Positions 24,451 to 32,303 of a DNA stretch of 64,000 nucleotides are shown piece by piece. The stretch spans positions 4,053,501-4,117,500 of the forward strand of contig NZ_CP125098.1 of NCBI RefSeq assembly GCF_030020805.1. The letters run 5' to 3'. The notes below the pieces were generated by a model. The model did not search any database. It saw nothing but the letters and a program-made list of their open reading frames with translations, and had not been told where the DNA came from. The stretch is from Paenibacillus sp. RC67. GTDB taxonomy: Bacteria; Bacillota; Bacilli; Paenibacillales; NBRC-103111. Within the stretch, counting starts at the first letter, position 1. The number at the start of each line of letters is the position of its first letter. Made by a program: the position numbers and the translations under genes.

Positions 24451-24936
24451 ATGAACCGGAATCAATGGCAGCAGTTAGAGAACGGGATATCTGAAGAAGA
24501 ACTTGCATCATGGAAAACATCCATAGACGAGGGCGGCTATTCCGCTTTTCACATGTTATTGGAGGGTTTCAAGAACACGCTTAAAAAATTGCAGGAGTAC
24601 GAAAAGGAGTCCATTTACGCATGGATCACCAAAGCTCGGGAAATGTTTCCTAGTCCAGAGCAGTTCAGTCCGTCTTGGTCTGATATTTGGGATGAATTGC
24701 AGCAAATGGCTGAGATCAAAACAAAACTGCTGCAAACGGTTTCTCCTGAGGAACGTGACGGAGAGTGGCAGCTGATTCTGGACAATCCCCATTCAATTCA
24801 AGAGGTTGTATGCCACCCAGGGCTGACGTTTGATGAAGCCTCTTATTTGTACAGTTATTTCCGTCCAGGTTTACAAAAAAATGAGTACATACGTTTGCAA
24901 AAAATTCAAAGCATGGTGATGGAAGTTGGCTCTTAG
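24451..24936 (+). CDS. Hypothetical cytoplasmic protein
   Basis: A 161-residue, acidic, mostly helical protein (MNRNQWQQLENGISEEEL at the start) rich in Trp, Gln and Glu. It has no signal peptide, membrane helix or recognised motif. AAAGAGGAG lies about 9 bases before the ATG and a strong terminator follows the gene. It stands alone between divergent and convergent neighbours. No function is proposed. Confidence 0.75.
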   Translation: MNRNQWQQLENGISEEELASWKTSIDEGGYSAFHMLLEGFKNTLKKLQEYEKESIYAWITKAREMFPSPEQFSPSWSDIWDELQQMAEIKTKLLQTVSPEERDGEWQLILDNPHSIQEVVCHPGLTFDEASYLYSYFRPGLQKNEYIRLQKIQSMVMEVGS

Positions 24937-24960
24937 CTTCTCTTAAACGCATTATAATCA

Positions 24961-25042
24961 TAAAAAAGCGCACTCTCTCGACATCATCCGTGAAGACCTT
25001 AATGGAATTCAACACGAGATGTCGAAGGAGATGCGCTTTTTA
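24961..25042. terminator. Long bidirectional terminator hairpin
   Basis: AAAAAGCGCA.TCTC.TCGACATC pairs with GATGTCGA.GGAGA.TGCGCTTTTT around a loop of about 30 bases. It serves the hypothetical gene on the plus strand and the dehydrogenase gene on the minus strand. Confidence 0.8.
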
Positions 25043-25076
25043 TCGAGTCCTGCGCTTCCCCGGGAAATGACAGCTC

Positions 25077-26078
25077 CTAAGGGAAATAATTAGAGCTTGT
25101 CAGTAAGGTCTTACCAGATTTCCCATAAGCGGTTGCGGCTGATACAGCCTCTAAGACTCCACTTAGATCAAATCTTGAACCTGGGCTATCCAGGTGTAAT
25201 TGCCCCTGTTGGATAAGCTCCATAATGTTTAGGAAAGGCTCATGCCATTCTTGGACTGATGCACGTTCCACCCAATGACGCAACCAGTACATTACCGGGT
25301 TTACTCCGGTTTGCTTAGCAACATGCGTCCAATTGACCGGTATCCCGGATAATAGTCCGATACTCACTACGGTGCCTCCGATACATATACATTGCGCCAG
25401 CACTTCTGCTGCGGAACCACCTATAGAGTCAATCCCGACACTCGCCCCCCTTCCCTTCGTTATCTCCATGACAGCCTTATGCAGATGGGTCTCAGAAGTA
25501 TTAATGACATGGGCCGCACCCAGAAGCAGCAGCTCCTCCGTATGTAAATGGTTACGAGTTACGGCAATAACTTGATAACCAAACACTTTGGATAATTGAG
25601 TGAAGATTCGGCCTATAGATGATCCACAAGCATTGATCAGAACGTAATCCCCTCTCTCGGCTGCAAGGAATTGTTTGCATACCAGCCAAGCGGTAATGGG
25701 ATTGATATACAGCTGGGATGCTGTATCGTTAGGTATGGCTTCAGGTACACAAACAGCCAGCTCCGCAGGTACTCGAACATATTCCTGCCAGGTGCCTTCT
25801 CCTCGCAACGCTAGAACACGCTTCCCCAGTATGGATGAGGATACATTCGGTCCAACCTCTGTTACGATGCCGACACCTTCATATCCTGGAACCATAGGCA
25901 ATGCAATACGATGAGCATAAGCACCACTTATGGGAATCAAGTCAGATGGGTTAATTGGGCGAGCGGCCATTTGGACCAGAAGCTCTCCTGGCCCGGGCCG
26001 CTCTACTTCTTTATACTGAACTTGCAGCACGTCCACTGGATTTCCGAATCGAGTGCAATTAATATATCGGGCAAGCAT
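25077..26078 (-). CDS. MDR-superfamily zinc-free dehydrogenase/quinone oxidoreductase-like
   Basis: A 333-residue medium-chain reductase. The N-terminal GroES-like domain (PGPGELLVQMAARPINPSDL, PGYEGVGIVTEVGPNV) is followed by a Rossmann domain (INACGSSIGRIFTQLSKVFGYQVIAVTRN). The catalytic zinc ligands of classical alcohol dehydrogenases are absent, so a quinone or 2-enoyl thioester reductase (MECR-like) activity is more likely. The start is ATG at 26078 after AAGGAG, rather than the in-frame ATG at 26117. The YciI gene lies 92 bases upstream on the same strand, with a small hairpin between the two genes. Confidence 0.88.
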   Translation of the reverse strand: MLARYINCTRFGNPVDVLQVQYKEVERPGPGELLVQMAARPINPSDLIPISGAYAHRIALPMVPGYEGVGIVTEVGPNVSSSILGKRVLALRGEGTWQEYVRVPAELAVCVPEAIPNDTASQLYINPITAWLVCKQFLAAERGDYVLINACGSSIGRIFTQLSKVFGYQVIAVTRNHLHTEELLLLGAAHVINTSETHLHKAVMEITKGRGASVGIDSIGGSAAEVLAQCICIGGTVVSIGLLSGIPVNWTHVAKQTGVNPVMYWLRHWVERASVQEWHEPFLNIMELIQQGQLHLDSPGSRFDLSGVLEAVSAATAYGKSGKTLLTSSNYFP

Positions 26079-26170
26079 GTTGTTCCTTCTCCTTCCAGTG
26101 ACATCCAAACAACACAAGCCGACTTCTCTGCGTACAGAAAAATCGGCCGTTTGTTAGGATTCATTAAGCT

Positions 26171-26440
26171 TTAGTCAGCAAGCACCATGTCCCACTCATG
26201 AATTTCATAGCCTCTGGCTTTATTTACAACATAGGGATCCTTCAAGGCAAATCCCTCTACGGTCTCGAATGACTCCGCTTTGTAAATGACCATCCCACCC
26301 GCACCATCAACAAAACGTCCATTAGCGAAGATGTGTCCCTCATTCCGCATTTCCGACAAATACTCGAGATGCTGCGCTCGATACGTTTGACTCTTTTCTT
26401 CATCAAGCATTGGTAAGAATACAACAAAGTGCTTCATCAT
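26171..26440 (-). CDS. YciI family protein
   Basis: An 89-residue cytoplasmic protein of the YciI-like ferredoxin-fold family. The end of the domain, DPYVVNKARGYEIHEWDMV, is characteristic; His and Asp residues of the family lie in the HLEYL and DPYV segments. The biochemical role of most members is unknown, though some relatives are dehalogenase or lyase-like. The ATG pair at 26440/26437 follows GAGGA. It probably shares a transcript with the reductase gene downstream. Confidence 0.88.
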   Translation of the reverse strand: MMKHFVVFLPMLDEEKSQTYRAQHLEYLSEMRNEGHIFANGRFVDGAGGMVIYKAESFETVEGFALKDPYVVNKARGYEIHEWDMVLAD

Positions 26441-26532
26441 TCCAGCTTCCTCTCACAATTCTTATAATGACTGCTCACTGCTCATCCATCCATTATAAGA
26501 CAATCCGTGGGGAATATCTAATTGTCTGCTTA

Positions 26533-27411
26533 TCATTGTCCTGCTGCCGCATGGTCGGCCTCCAGCCAAACATCCGATCTTAAGGAATACACCGCTTTTT
26601 TACGGAATTGAGATGGTGAGATCCCTTTCTTTTGATGAAACAATCGCGAGAAATAGGACGTTGTCCAGCCCAGCTTTTCGCTAATTTCAGTTACAGTCCA
26701 ATCGGTATCTTCCAAGTATTCCATCGCTTTTTCCAATCGCTTCTCTTGCAAATACTGCATCGGGCTCATGCCGATATGGTCATTGCATATTTTAATAATA
26801 TAATGCGGATGAAATCCAAAATGATTAGCTATTTTTATCAAAGAAAGCTTATCCGATAAATGCTCATTAATATAGGCCGCAATAGGAAAATCCGAATAAG
26901 TTCCTACTTTTGATCTTGAGGTGTCGTTTTCTTGCACGGTTCGCAGCCGGCTTTTTTGCAATAATGAAAGCAGGGTTCCTTTGAAGCCGGAGTCGATCCG
27001 GTACAAGGCAAGAGGCTCAGGCATTTTGCTGTACTCCATCGAGAGCTGAAACCACTGCTTCAAATCCGCCAAATCATCGCTGCTGCAAGATCCATAGGTT
27101 GGGTAGTCGGTAATGGCATGAGCTAAGCCTTCATCATATAGTTTGAATTTATAATCTACTGCAGTAGATTCTTCTTTGAAGTAAAAAGCATGCTTGGATT
27201 GCGGAGGAATTAAGTAAAAAAAACGTCCTTCCACAGGATAATACTGATCGTTCAATTGCATATCACCGCTTCCTTTATGAACGACGACCAACTGATGGTA
27301 ATGTTCGTGCACATGGAGTGAGATTCTTTGCTGTTCCGAATAATCATTTCGAGCAATCTGCAGCATCTTTAACTGTGCATCTCTCAATAATTGTTTCGAT
27401 TCGGTGGTCAT
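26533..27411 (-). CDS. AraC-family transcriptional regulator with cupin sensor
   Basis: A 293-residue cytoplasmic regulator. The N-terminal cupin-like half (HVHEHYHQLVVVHKGSG, RFFYLIPPQSKHAFYF) is the likely ligand-binding part, and two helix-turn-helix motifs close the protein (KLSLIKIANHFGFHPHYIIK and TEISEKLGWTTSYFSRLFHQKKG). The ATG at 27411 follows AAGGAG by 8 bases. The ATG two codons earlier is too close to the ribosome site, and the one at 27465 lacks a site. Targets are unknown; the GH8 endoglucanase gene upstream is a possible but unproven one. Confidence 0.9.
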   Translation of the reverse strand: MTTESKQLLRDAQLKMLQIARNDYSEQQRISLHVHEHYHQLVVVHKGSGDMQLNDQYYPVEGRFFYLIPPQSKHAFYFKEESTAVDYKFKLYDEGLAHAITDYPTYGSCSSDDLADLKQWFQLSMEYSKMPEPLALYRIDSGFKGTLLSLLQKSRLRTVQENDTSRSKVGTYSDFPIAAYINEHLSDKLSLIKIANHFGFHPHYIIKICNDHIGMSPMQYLQEKRLEKAMEYLEDTDWTVTEISEKLGWTTSYFSRLFHQKKGISPSQFRKKAVYSLRSDVWLEADHAAAGQ

Positions 27412-27593
27412 CTTCATGTCTCCTTCTACCCGTCTGGTCTGATTTGTTCGATGACTAGAGTGCAACTTGAACTTTGAAAAGGGTTACAAAAATCAATATA
27501 TGTCGGTTTCTTAAACTTAATGATAGGACGACTGGTCGTATTTGGAAATTGGGAAACTTACTGTCATGTTATGCTTTCTTATGGTTATGAGCT

Positions 27594-27632
27594 TAAAAAA
27601 AGACATCTGTCCTGAAGCACAAATGTCTGGAT
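27594..27632 (-). terminator. Strong terminator below the GC-rich segment
   Basis: On the minus strand AGACATTTGT-GCTTCAGG-ACAGATGTCT is followed by seven T. No coding gene ends near it: the GH8 gene already has its own terminator at 27768-27803. It therefore probably ends an untranslated RNA. Confidence 0.8.
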
Positions 27633-27757
27633 TAAACCTATTTAGTTACATTTGAGCGGAGGTGCCCCGTCTTTCTCCTTCACTTTGCCTTCCTGCCGCC
27701 GCGGACTTCACCTCTACACAGCTCCGGATCTAGGCACCAACCATTGTCCAGAAATGT
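27633..27757 (-). ncRNA. Candidate small RNA: GC-rich segment between two terminators
   Basis: About 125 bases, clearly more GC-rich than the flanking DNA, lie between the GH8 terminator and a second minus-strand terminator. Ends marked by GGTGCC and GGCACC (27661-27666, 27733-27738) can pair, and outer TCTGGA/TCCAGA sequences (27625-27630, 27746-27751) also pair. No open frame with a ribosome site was found. It did not match a riboswitch or housekeeping RNA that I recognise. It could also be a small mobile repeat (MITE-like). Confidence 0.4.
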
Positions 27758-27767
27758 ATTTATAAAA

Positions 27768-27803
27768 AAACACCGACCCTGGATGAACAAGGCCGATGGC
27801 TTA
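27768..27803 (-). terminator. Terminator after the GH8 gene
   Basis: On the minus strand CATCGGCC pairs with GGTCGGTG (two G-U pairs in RNA), followed by seven T, eight bases after the stop codon. Confidence 0.75.
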
Positions 27804-27810
27804 TCGTTTC

Positions 27811-29664
27811 TTAAGGCGTCGTTATATTGACATCATCAATGTACATTGTTCCCGTACCTGTTGAATGAGTAATCAGCTCGACGTTGTCGATCGCCGTTAC
27901 GCTATTGCGGAAGGTACCGCCTGTCACAACGGAAGTGCCATTCACATAAACATTAGCTTTATTCGTAGATACGTCCGCCTCTACTTTGATAGTCAGCCAT
28001 GTATTCGGAGAATAATTGGCAACGGTAGACATCGTTCCGTCCCCATTCCGATAACGAAGCGTTCCGTCCGAATTCGATTGAATCGTAGTGCCGATCGTAG
28101 ACCCCTGCTTTAAATGTACATACAGATTATTTACGGCGGCAGGCAGCATGACTTTATATTCTAAGGTCACTTTACCGGTTTGAGATGCAAAGCTCTTACT
28201 CGCTTTTACGGCATTGGTCGTATCGGTGTCATTGAGCTTGATGCTTTTGTTGGAAGCACTTGGCAGCTCCGCAATCGTCACATCGCCGCTAGTCGTATAT
28301 CCGGTCGGAGCCGATCCAGTAGTCATACTGTTGAAGTTATCGCTCACGAGAGTTGTAGAAGTCGATGGAGGAGTCGATGTGGAATCGGGTGCCCACCAGT
28401 TACCTGAAACAGTAATCATAACAAGAAGCCGGATGCTGTTTTCATAATAACCAATGCTGGATGTTGATGTACTTGCCATTTTTGTCCATAGGCTATTCAA
28501 CCAGGCTTGATTGCTTGAATTGATCATAGCGCTAACAGCAAAAGGAGCTACGAAAGCCATTGAATTTTCTGTTTCGCCAGAGATAACAGTGCCGTCCAGA
28601 TTATATCCTGAAATAATATTGTTCGGATTTGAGGAGGTTTTGGTTTTCACCCAGTTATTTAACGTTGTTAATTGTCCTAAAGCTCGGTTATCCCCTGTCA
28701 GTAAATAATCGATCGGTATACGCCAAGGTGTGCGGCAGGAGTTGTAATAGTACTTGCCGTCACTTGGATCCTCCAAGTATTTGGATGGAGCTGGAACGTA
28801 GCTGCCGGAGCTGTAAACTGCAAAATCCGGCATAAGTCCTGTATTCGGGCTTTTATTGGTATATAAGCTGTTGATGATAGAATAGGACTTGCTTGTAACA
28901 TTCGCCCAATTCGCATCCGACGTCGCAGTTTGGAATGCCTTGAGATGGCTCATCATATAGTCGGATAAACGAGTACCTTTACCATACGTGGTATCGCTGT
29001 TATCTGCCCAATCGCCCATTTTCAACAGCCACTCGCTGGAATTAATGTCTTTGGCCATAATGGCATTAATGAGACTTTTCGCTTGATTCAGGTAATTGAT
29101 AGTGCCGCTGCTTCCCCATTGTTTATCAGCCAATAGCAGGGAGTAAGCAATATCCATGTCTCCATCCGTTGCAGAGTCATTCCCTCCATCCGGGTTGTCG
29201 ACAATATTGCCGCTGCTGTTCTTAATTTGCTGCCATGCCATTAAATTGCTGTTGTTTACACTAGGATGAGCTTTATAGAACTTGTATAATCCGTCATAAT
29301 AGGTTTTGGCATTCGTATCGTACCCTGCCATCAGGACTGTGGCCAGCATCCCGTACCCGTGGCCTTCTGAGGATGACACAGCTGTTGCCGGATCTGCCTC
29401 CCCTTCAAGATTATAGAAAACATAGTATTGGTCTGTCGCTTTCGGATTTTGCTTCAAGTATCTAGCTTTCCATTCGTCGTAGATCCTCTTAACATCGTTA
29501 TCCAGTTGAGTTTGAGTCACATTATTAGGCTTTATCGTTCCGGTGTAATACGTTGTATGCTGAGGAAACGGTTTCAGCTCTCCAGCAGCAGAAGCGGTAA
29601 ATGCTTGAAACGGAAGTACAGCAGAAATCATGAGTATTGCTCCAAGAAGGCGGCCTTTTTTCAT
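27811..29664 (-). CDS. Secreted GH8 endoglucanase with C-terminal jelly-roll domain
   Basis: A 617-residue secreted beta-1,4-glucanase (or lichenase/chitosanase-like) of glycoside hydrolase family 8. The signal peptide ends near residue 27 (AFTASA). The (alpha/alpha)6 domain covers about 40-420. The catalytic acid is Glu100 in SSSEGHGYGM, and the family signature ATDGDMDIAYSLLLADKQWG is at 165-184. A Pro/Ser/Thr linker leads to a beta-sandwich domain (about 450-617) of the concanavalin/LamG-like type found on other Paenibacillus polysaccharide enzymes, probably for carbohydrate binding. It is monocistronic, with a promoter at 29785-29813 and an unusual leader. Confidence 0.93.
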   Translation of the reverse strand: MKKGRLLGAILMISAVLPFQAFTASAAGELKPFPQHTTYYTGTIKPNNVTQTQLDNDVKRIYDEWKARYLKQNPKATDQYYVFYNLEGEADPATAVSSSEGHGYGMLATVLMAGYDTNAKTYYDGLYKFYKAHPSVNNSNLMAWQQIKNSSGNIVDNPDGGNDSATDGDMDIAYSLLLADKQWGSSGTINYLNQAKSLINAIMAKDINSSEWLLKMGDWADNSDTTYGKGTRLSDYMMSHLKAFQTATSDANWANVTSKSYSIINSLYTNKSPNTGLMPDFAVYSSGSYVPAPSKYLEDPSDGKYYYNSCRTPWRIPIDYLLTGDNRALGQLTTLNNWVKTKTSSNPNNIISGYNLDGTVISGETENSMAFVAPFAVSAMINSSNQAWLNSLWTKMASTSTSSIGYYENSIRLLVMITVSGNWWAPDSTSTPPSTSTTLVSDNFNSMTTGSAPTGYTTSGDVTIAELPSASNKSIKLNDTDTTNAVKASKSFASQTGKVTLEYKVMLPAAVNNLYVHLKQGSTIGTTIQSNSDGTLRYRNGDGTMSTVANYSPNTWLTIKVEADVSTNKANVYVNGTSVVTGGTFRNSVTAIDNVELITHSTGTGTMYIDDVNITTP

Positions 29665-29668
29665 TAGA

Positions 29669-29813
29669 TCATCTCCTTTATTGTGGTTGTGTTTGGATTG
29701 CTGTAATCCAAAGCATGAATCTTCGATTCGTTAACTTAGCTCATCTCCTTTAACAAGTAAACTTGTCTTGGCCTTGACAATCAAAGTATAAGGAATCGAA
29801 CCGCTGTCCACAA
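29669..29813 (-). promoter_or_regulatory. GH8 promoter and leader with 5' hairpin and duplicated ribosome site
   Basis: On the minus strand TTGTGG (29808-29813), 17 bases and TATACT (29785-29790) make a promoter with start near 29778. The RNA then begins with a perfect hairpin, ACAAGT-TT-ACTTGT (29753-29766), followed at once by TAAAGGAGATGA (29741-29752). The same 12 bases recur at 29669-29680 as the true ribosome site. The first copy heads no gene, only a two-codon frame. A hairpin plus decoy ribosome site at the 5' end resembles mRNA stabilisers such as the cry3A STAB-SD. Confidence 0.6.
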
Positions 29814-29912
29814 TGAAGGAAACTCAACAGATTTTGCTTAAAATTCACTTTATTACCATATTTTATATTTATTTTATTTAATATGATTAATAATTATCTA
29901 TATTAATAACCT

Positions 29913-31109
29913 TCAACTTTCTGTTCCTTCCCACTCCACCAATGCCCTCCGTGCCGCATTTTTCAGAACGATATCGTCCATTGGCGGATTGTGCAAGCCT
30001 GCCCGAACATCCCGATACATGCGTTCCAAAGGAAGTGACCGAGACAAGCTGGCTCCGCCAACAATTCTCATCGCTTTATCTACAATTTGCAGGGCGCTAT
30101 TCGTAGCTACATATTTGACGATGCCAAAATCCGGCTTCAAAGCACTTCTCTTATCCGGCTGTTCATCCCACCGTGCTGCTACGGAATACATCAAGGTTCT
30201 AGCCGTTGTCAATTCCACCTCCATCCCTCCGATGAGCTGTTGAATATGAGGAAGATCTGCAATTGGACCAGGCAAGCTGTTAGGGCGATATCGACTTGCA
30301 TACTCAACAGCATAGTCGCGTGCTGCATAAGCAATACCTAAGTAGCAGGCAGGAATATGAAGCATCCAGCCTCCTCCGTCGTCTTGTTTCGGATATTTGC
30401 GATCTTCATCCACTCGGGAGATAAAAGCGTTATCCGGTACAAAAGCGCGACTCAGCACGAGATCGTGACTTCCTGTTGCACGCATTCCAAGTGTATCCCA
30501 CGTTTCATCAATGGTAATTTGCTGCGATTTAGTAACTAAGAATTCTCCGTTCCGCTCTTCGTTTGCAATAGAAGCCGATACCACAAAGTGGTTCAGAATA
30601 GGACTCAGCGTACTGTAGGTTTTGGTGCCTGTTAGCAGCCAACCCCCTTCAACCTTCTCCGCAACGGTTTGTGGCTTTCCGCCCCTGCTCGGGCTGCCCG
30701 TAGCTTTTTCGCTGGCAAAGCTGTTGATCATAGATCCACGTTCTACCACTTCATTACAAAACCATTCGAATAAAGCTTCTGGCCAAGGCCTAGCAATTCG
30801 ATAATGTAGCATATGACCCATATGCCAGCCAACAGCCAGCGCCGTAGAACCATCACCTCTTGCCAACCGTTCCTGCAGCAGGACCAGTTCATAAAGTCCG
30901 ATTTCCTCACCGCCATACTCCTTGGGCACAGGGAGCTTTAAATAGCCGGATTGTTTCAGTTCATTAAAGTTATCGAATGGAAAAGACCCTTCTTCATCAT
31001 GCTTGGCTGCCCTAAGGGCAAACTGAGCAGCGAGTGTATCGGCTAATGCGGCTAGCTCGGTTTCGCGTTCATTACGTATAAAGGGATCTACTATTGTCTT
31101 TTTAGGCAT
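29913..31109 (-). CDS. Acyl-CoA dehydrogenase family protein
   Basis: A 398-residue FAD enzyme of the acyl-CoA dehydrogenase fold (YdbM/SfnB/DszC-like group). The N-terminal helical domain contains YGGEEIGLYELVLLQERLARGDGS. The middle beta domain has GTKTYSTLSP and DTLGMRATGSHDL, and the C-terminal domain has the FAD-contacting IVGGASLSRSLPLERMYRDVRAG. The usual catalytic Glu of mitochondrial-type enzymes could not be placed with confidence, so a flavin monooxygenase role is also possible. The ATG at 31109 has GGAG 9 bases upstream. It is not in an obvious fatty-acid operon. Confidence 0.88.
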   Translation of the reverse strand: MPKKTIVDPFIRNERETELAALADTLAAQFALRAAKHDEEGSFPFDNFNELKQSGYLKLPVPKEYGGEEIGLYELVLLQERLARGDGSTALAVGWHMGHMLHYRIARPWPEALFEWFCNEVVERGSMINSFASEKATGSPSRGGKPQTVAEKVEGGWLLTGTKTYSTLSPILNHFVVSASIANEERNGEFLVTKSQQITIDETWDTLGMRATGSHDLVLSRAFVPDNAFISRVDEDRKYPKQDDGGGWMLHIPACYLGIAYAARDYAVEYASRYRPNSLPGPIADLPHIQQLIGGMEVELTTARTLMYSVAARWDEQPDKRSALKPDFGIVKYVATNSALQIVDKAMRIVGGASLSRSLPLERMYRDVRAGLHNPPMDDIVLKNAARRALVEWEGTES

Positions 31110-31240
31110 ACTCTCACTCTCCACTTTGGAAAATAATTGAAGACTTATTGTTCATTATACAGAAAATACTTCGGCCAAACAGCTGATACGGATGAGATTT
31201 CTTTAGAAAATATCATTTCCCGCTTCAGTTAAATTTGCAT

Positions 31241-31294
31241 AAAAAAACAGATCGTTCGTTACTAAACCGATAGGTAGTATACGACGATCTGTTT
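31241..31294 (-). terminator. Terminator after the YdjM-like gene
   Basis: AAACAGATCGT..CG pairs with CG..ACGATCTGTTT, followed by seven T on the minus strand. Confidence 0.85.
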
Positions 31295-31330
31295 CTGTTT
31301 TCATTTTAAGATTTGAAGCATTTAACAGGA

Positions 31331-32098
31331 TTATCCAATAATTGCAGTTTTGACTTGCTCCCATAAACCTAATCCAGTGTGTCCCATGGGCACGATAAAA
31401 GCATTCCATATCAGAACAAAAGTAATCGTGATACAGATACTCTCGATAATAAATCCACTGAATTTCCCCGTGCTCATAAGCGGGATAACCAGCTTAAATT
31501 TCAAAGGTGGAAACGGATGAATGCCTTGCTTTGTAAGTACATCACAGATTAGATGCAGCGAATACGATATGGCGCCTGCCATCCATAAGTTGATATTAAG
31601 CATGATCGATGCATAATACAACAGTCCACCCCAGATGAGGATGCCATAAATGGAATGCGTCATCCCCCTATGTGGAAGCACTGCACAAACCATTAACATC
31701 GCTCCGACCGTCCCCCACCAAGGACCAGCTGATGCTCCCAGATAAAGCAATAGCCCTCCAAGTAAAACCATGAGCAATTGGCGAAATGCCCGCTGGTTAA
31801 CCAGGCACATAATAATTATCAAGGCTCCGGCCACATAGCTGTATGGCGTATAAAACGATTGAAGGTAGGCATATATGATAAATCCAGCACCTACGATCGC
31901 AAACAACCATCTCAATTTTGTAAGCAGCGACTTGGGCATCGTTTTTTGCAGCAGCATGCTGTTTGGCTCATCGATATCAGGGAGCAGCGAACTAACAAGA
32001 GCAACAGCACTAACCGGCAAGGAAACTCCTTGACCGGTCATTTGCAATATAGACAATGTCACCCCTGTGCCGACAACCAAATGGGTTCTTCCCGTCAT
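31331..32098 (-). CDS. YdjM-family membrane-bound metal-dependent hydrolase
   Basis: A 255-residue membrane protein of the DUF457/YdjM family. Putative metal ligands lie in THLVVGTG (residue 5), LLPDIDEPNS (about 39-48) and LPHRGMTHSIYG (about 145-156), between about six helices. In E. coli YdjM is LexA-regulated, and Bacillus relatives are linked to phospholipid or envelope hydrolysis; the substrate is not known. The nearest ribosome site (AAGGAG) is 12 bases from the ATG, further than usual. No LexA box was seen in the short upstream gap. Confidence 0.85.
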   Translation of the reverse strand: MTGRTHLVVGTGVTLSILQMTGQGVSLPVSAVALVSSLLPDIDEPNSMLLQKTMPKSLLTKLRWLFAIVGAGFIIYAYLQSFYTPYSYVAGALIIIMCLVNQRAFRQLLMVLLGGLLLYLGASAGPWWGTVGAMLMVCAVLPHRGMTHSIYGILIWGGLLYYASIMLNINLWMAGAISYSLHLICDVLTKQGIHPFPPLKFKLVIPLMSTGKFSGFIIESICITITFVLIWNAFIVPMGHTGLGLWEQVKTAIIG

Positions 32099-32210
32099 AA
32101 CCTAATTGAACTCCTTCTCATTTCCATGAAGTATTCAGCAAAGATGCCTTACTATATTATACCATAAACCATGACTGCATGCGAACAAATGTGCGGTATC
32201 TATTCTAAAT

Positions 32211-32238
32211 AAAAGAAGCCCTTGCGGCGAAGGACTTC
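32211..32238 (-). terminator. Terminator after the MATE gene
   Basis: On the minus strand GAAGTCCTT-CGCCGC-AAGGGCTTC is followed by TTTTATTT. It lies about 65 bases after the MATE stop codon. Confidence 0.75.
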
Positions 32239-32303
32239 AGTCTGACGACAAACCTATGAAAATTCAGAGTGTATCTGAGACTCCGGTGGGTATCCCCTTA
32301 CGG

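Noticed and set aside
27466..27593. Known riboswitch upstream of the AraC gene
   Set aside because: No conserved core of the SAM, cobalamin, c-di-GMP or T-box types could be recognised by eye.
31203..31409. Short minus-strand frame over the YdjM-like gene end
   Set aside because: It covers the terminator hairpin and part of the real gene in another frame.
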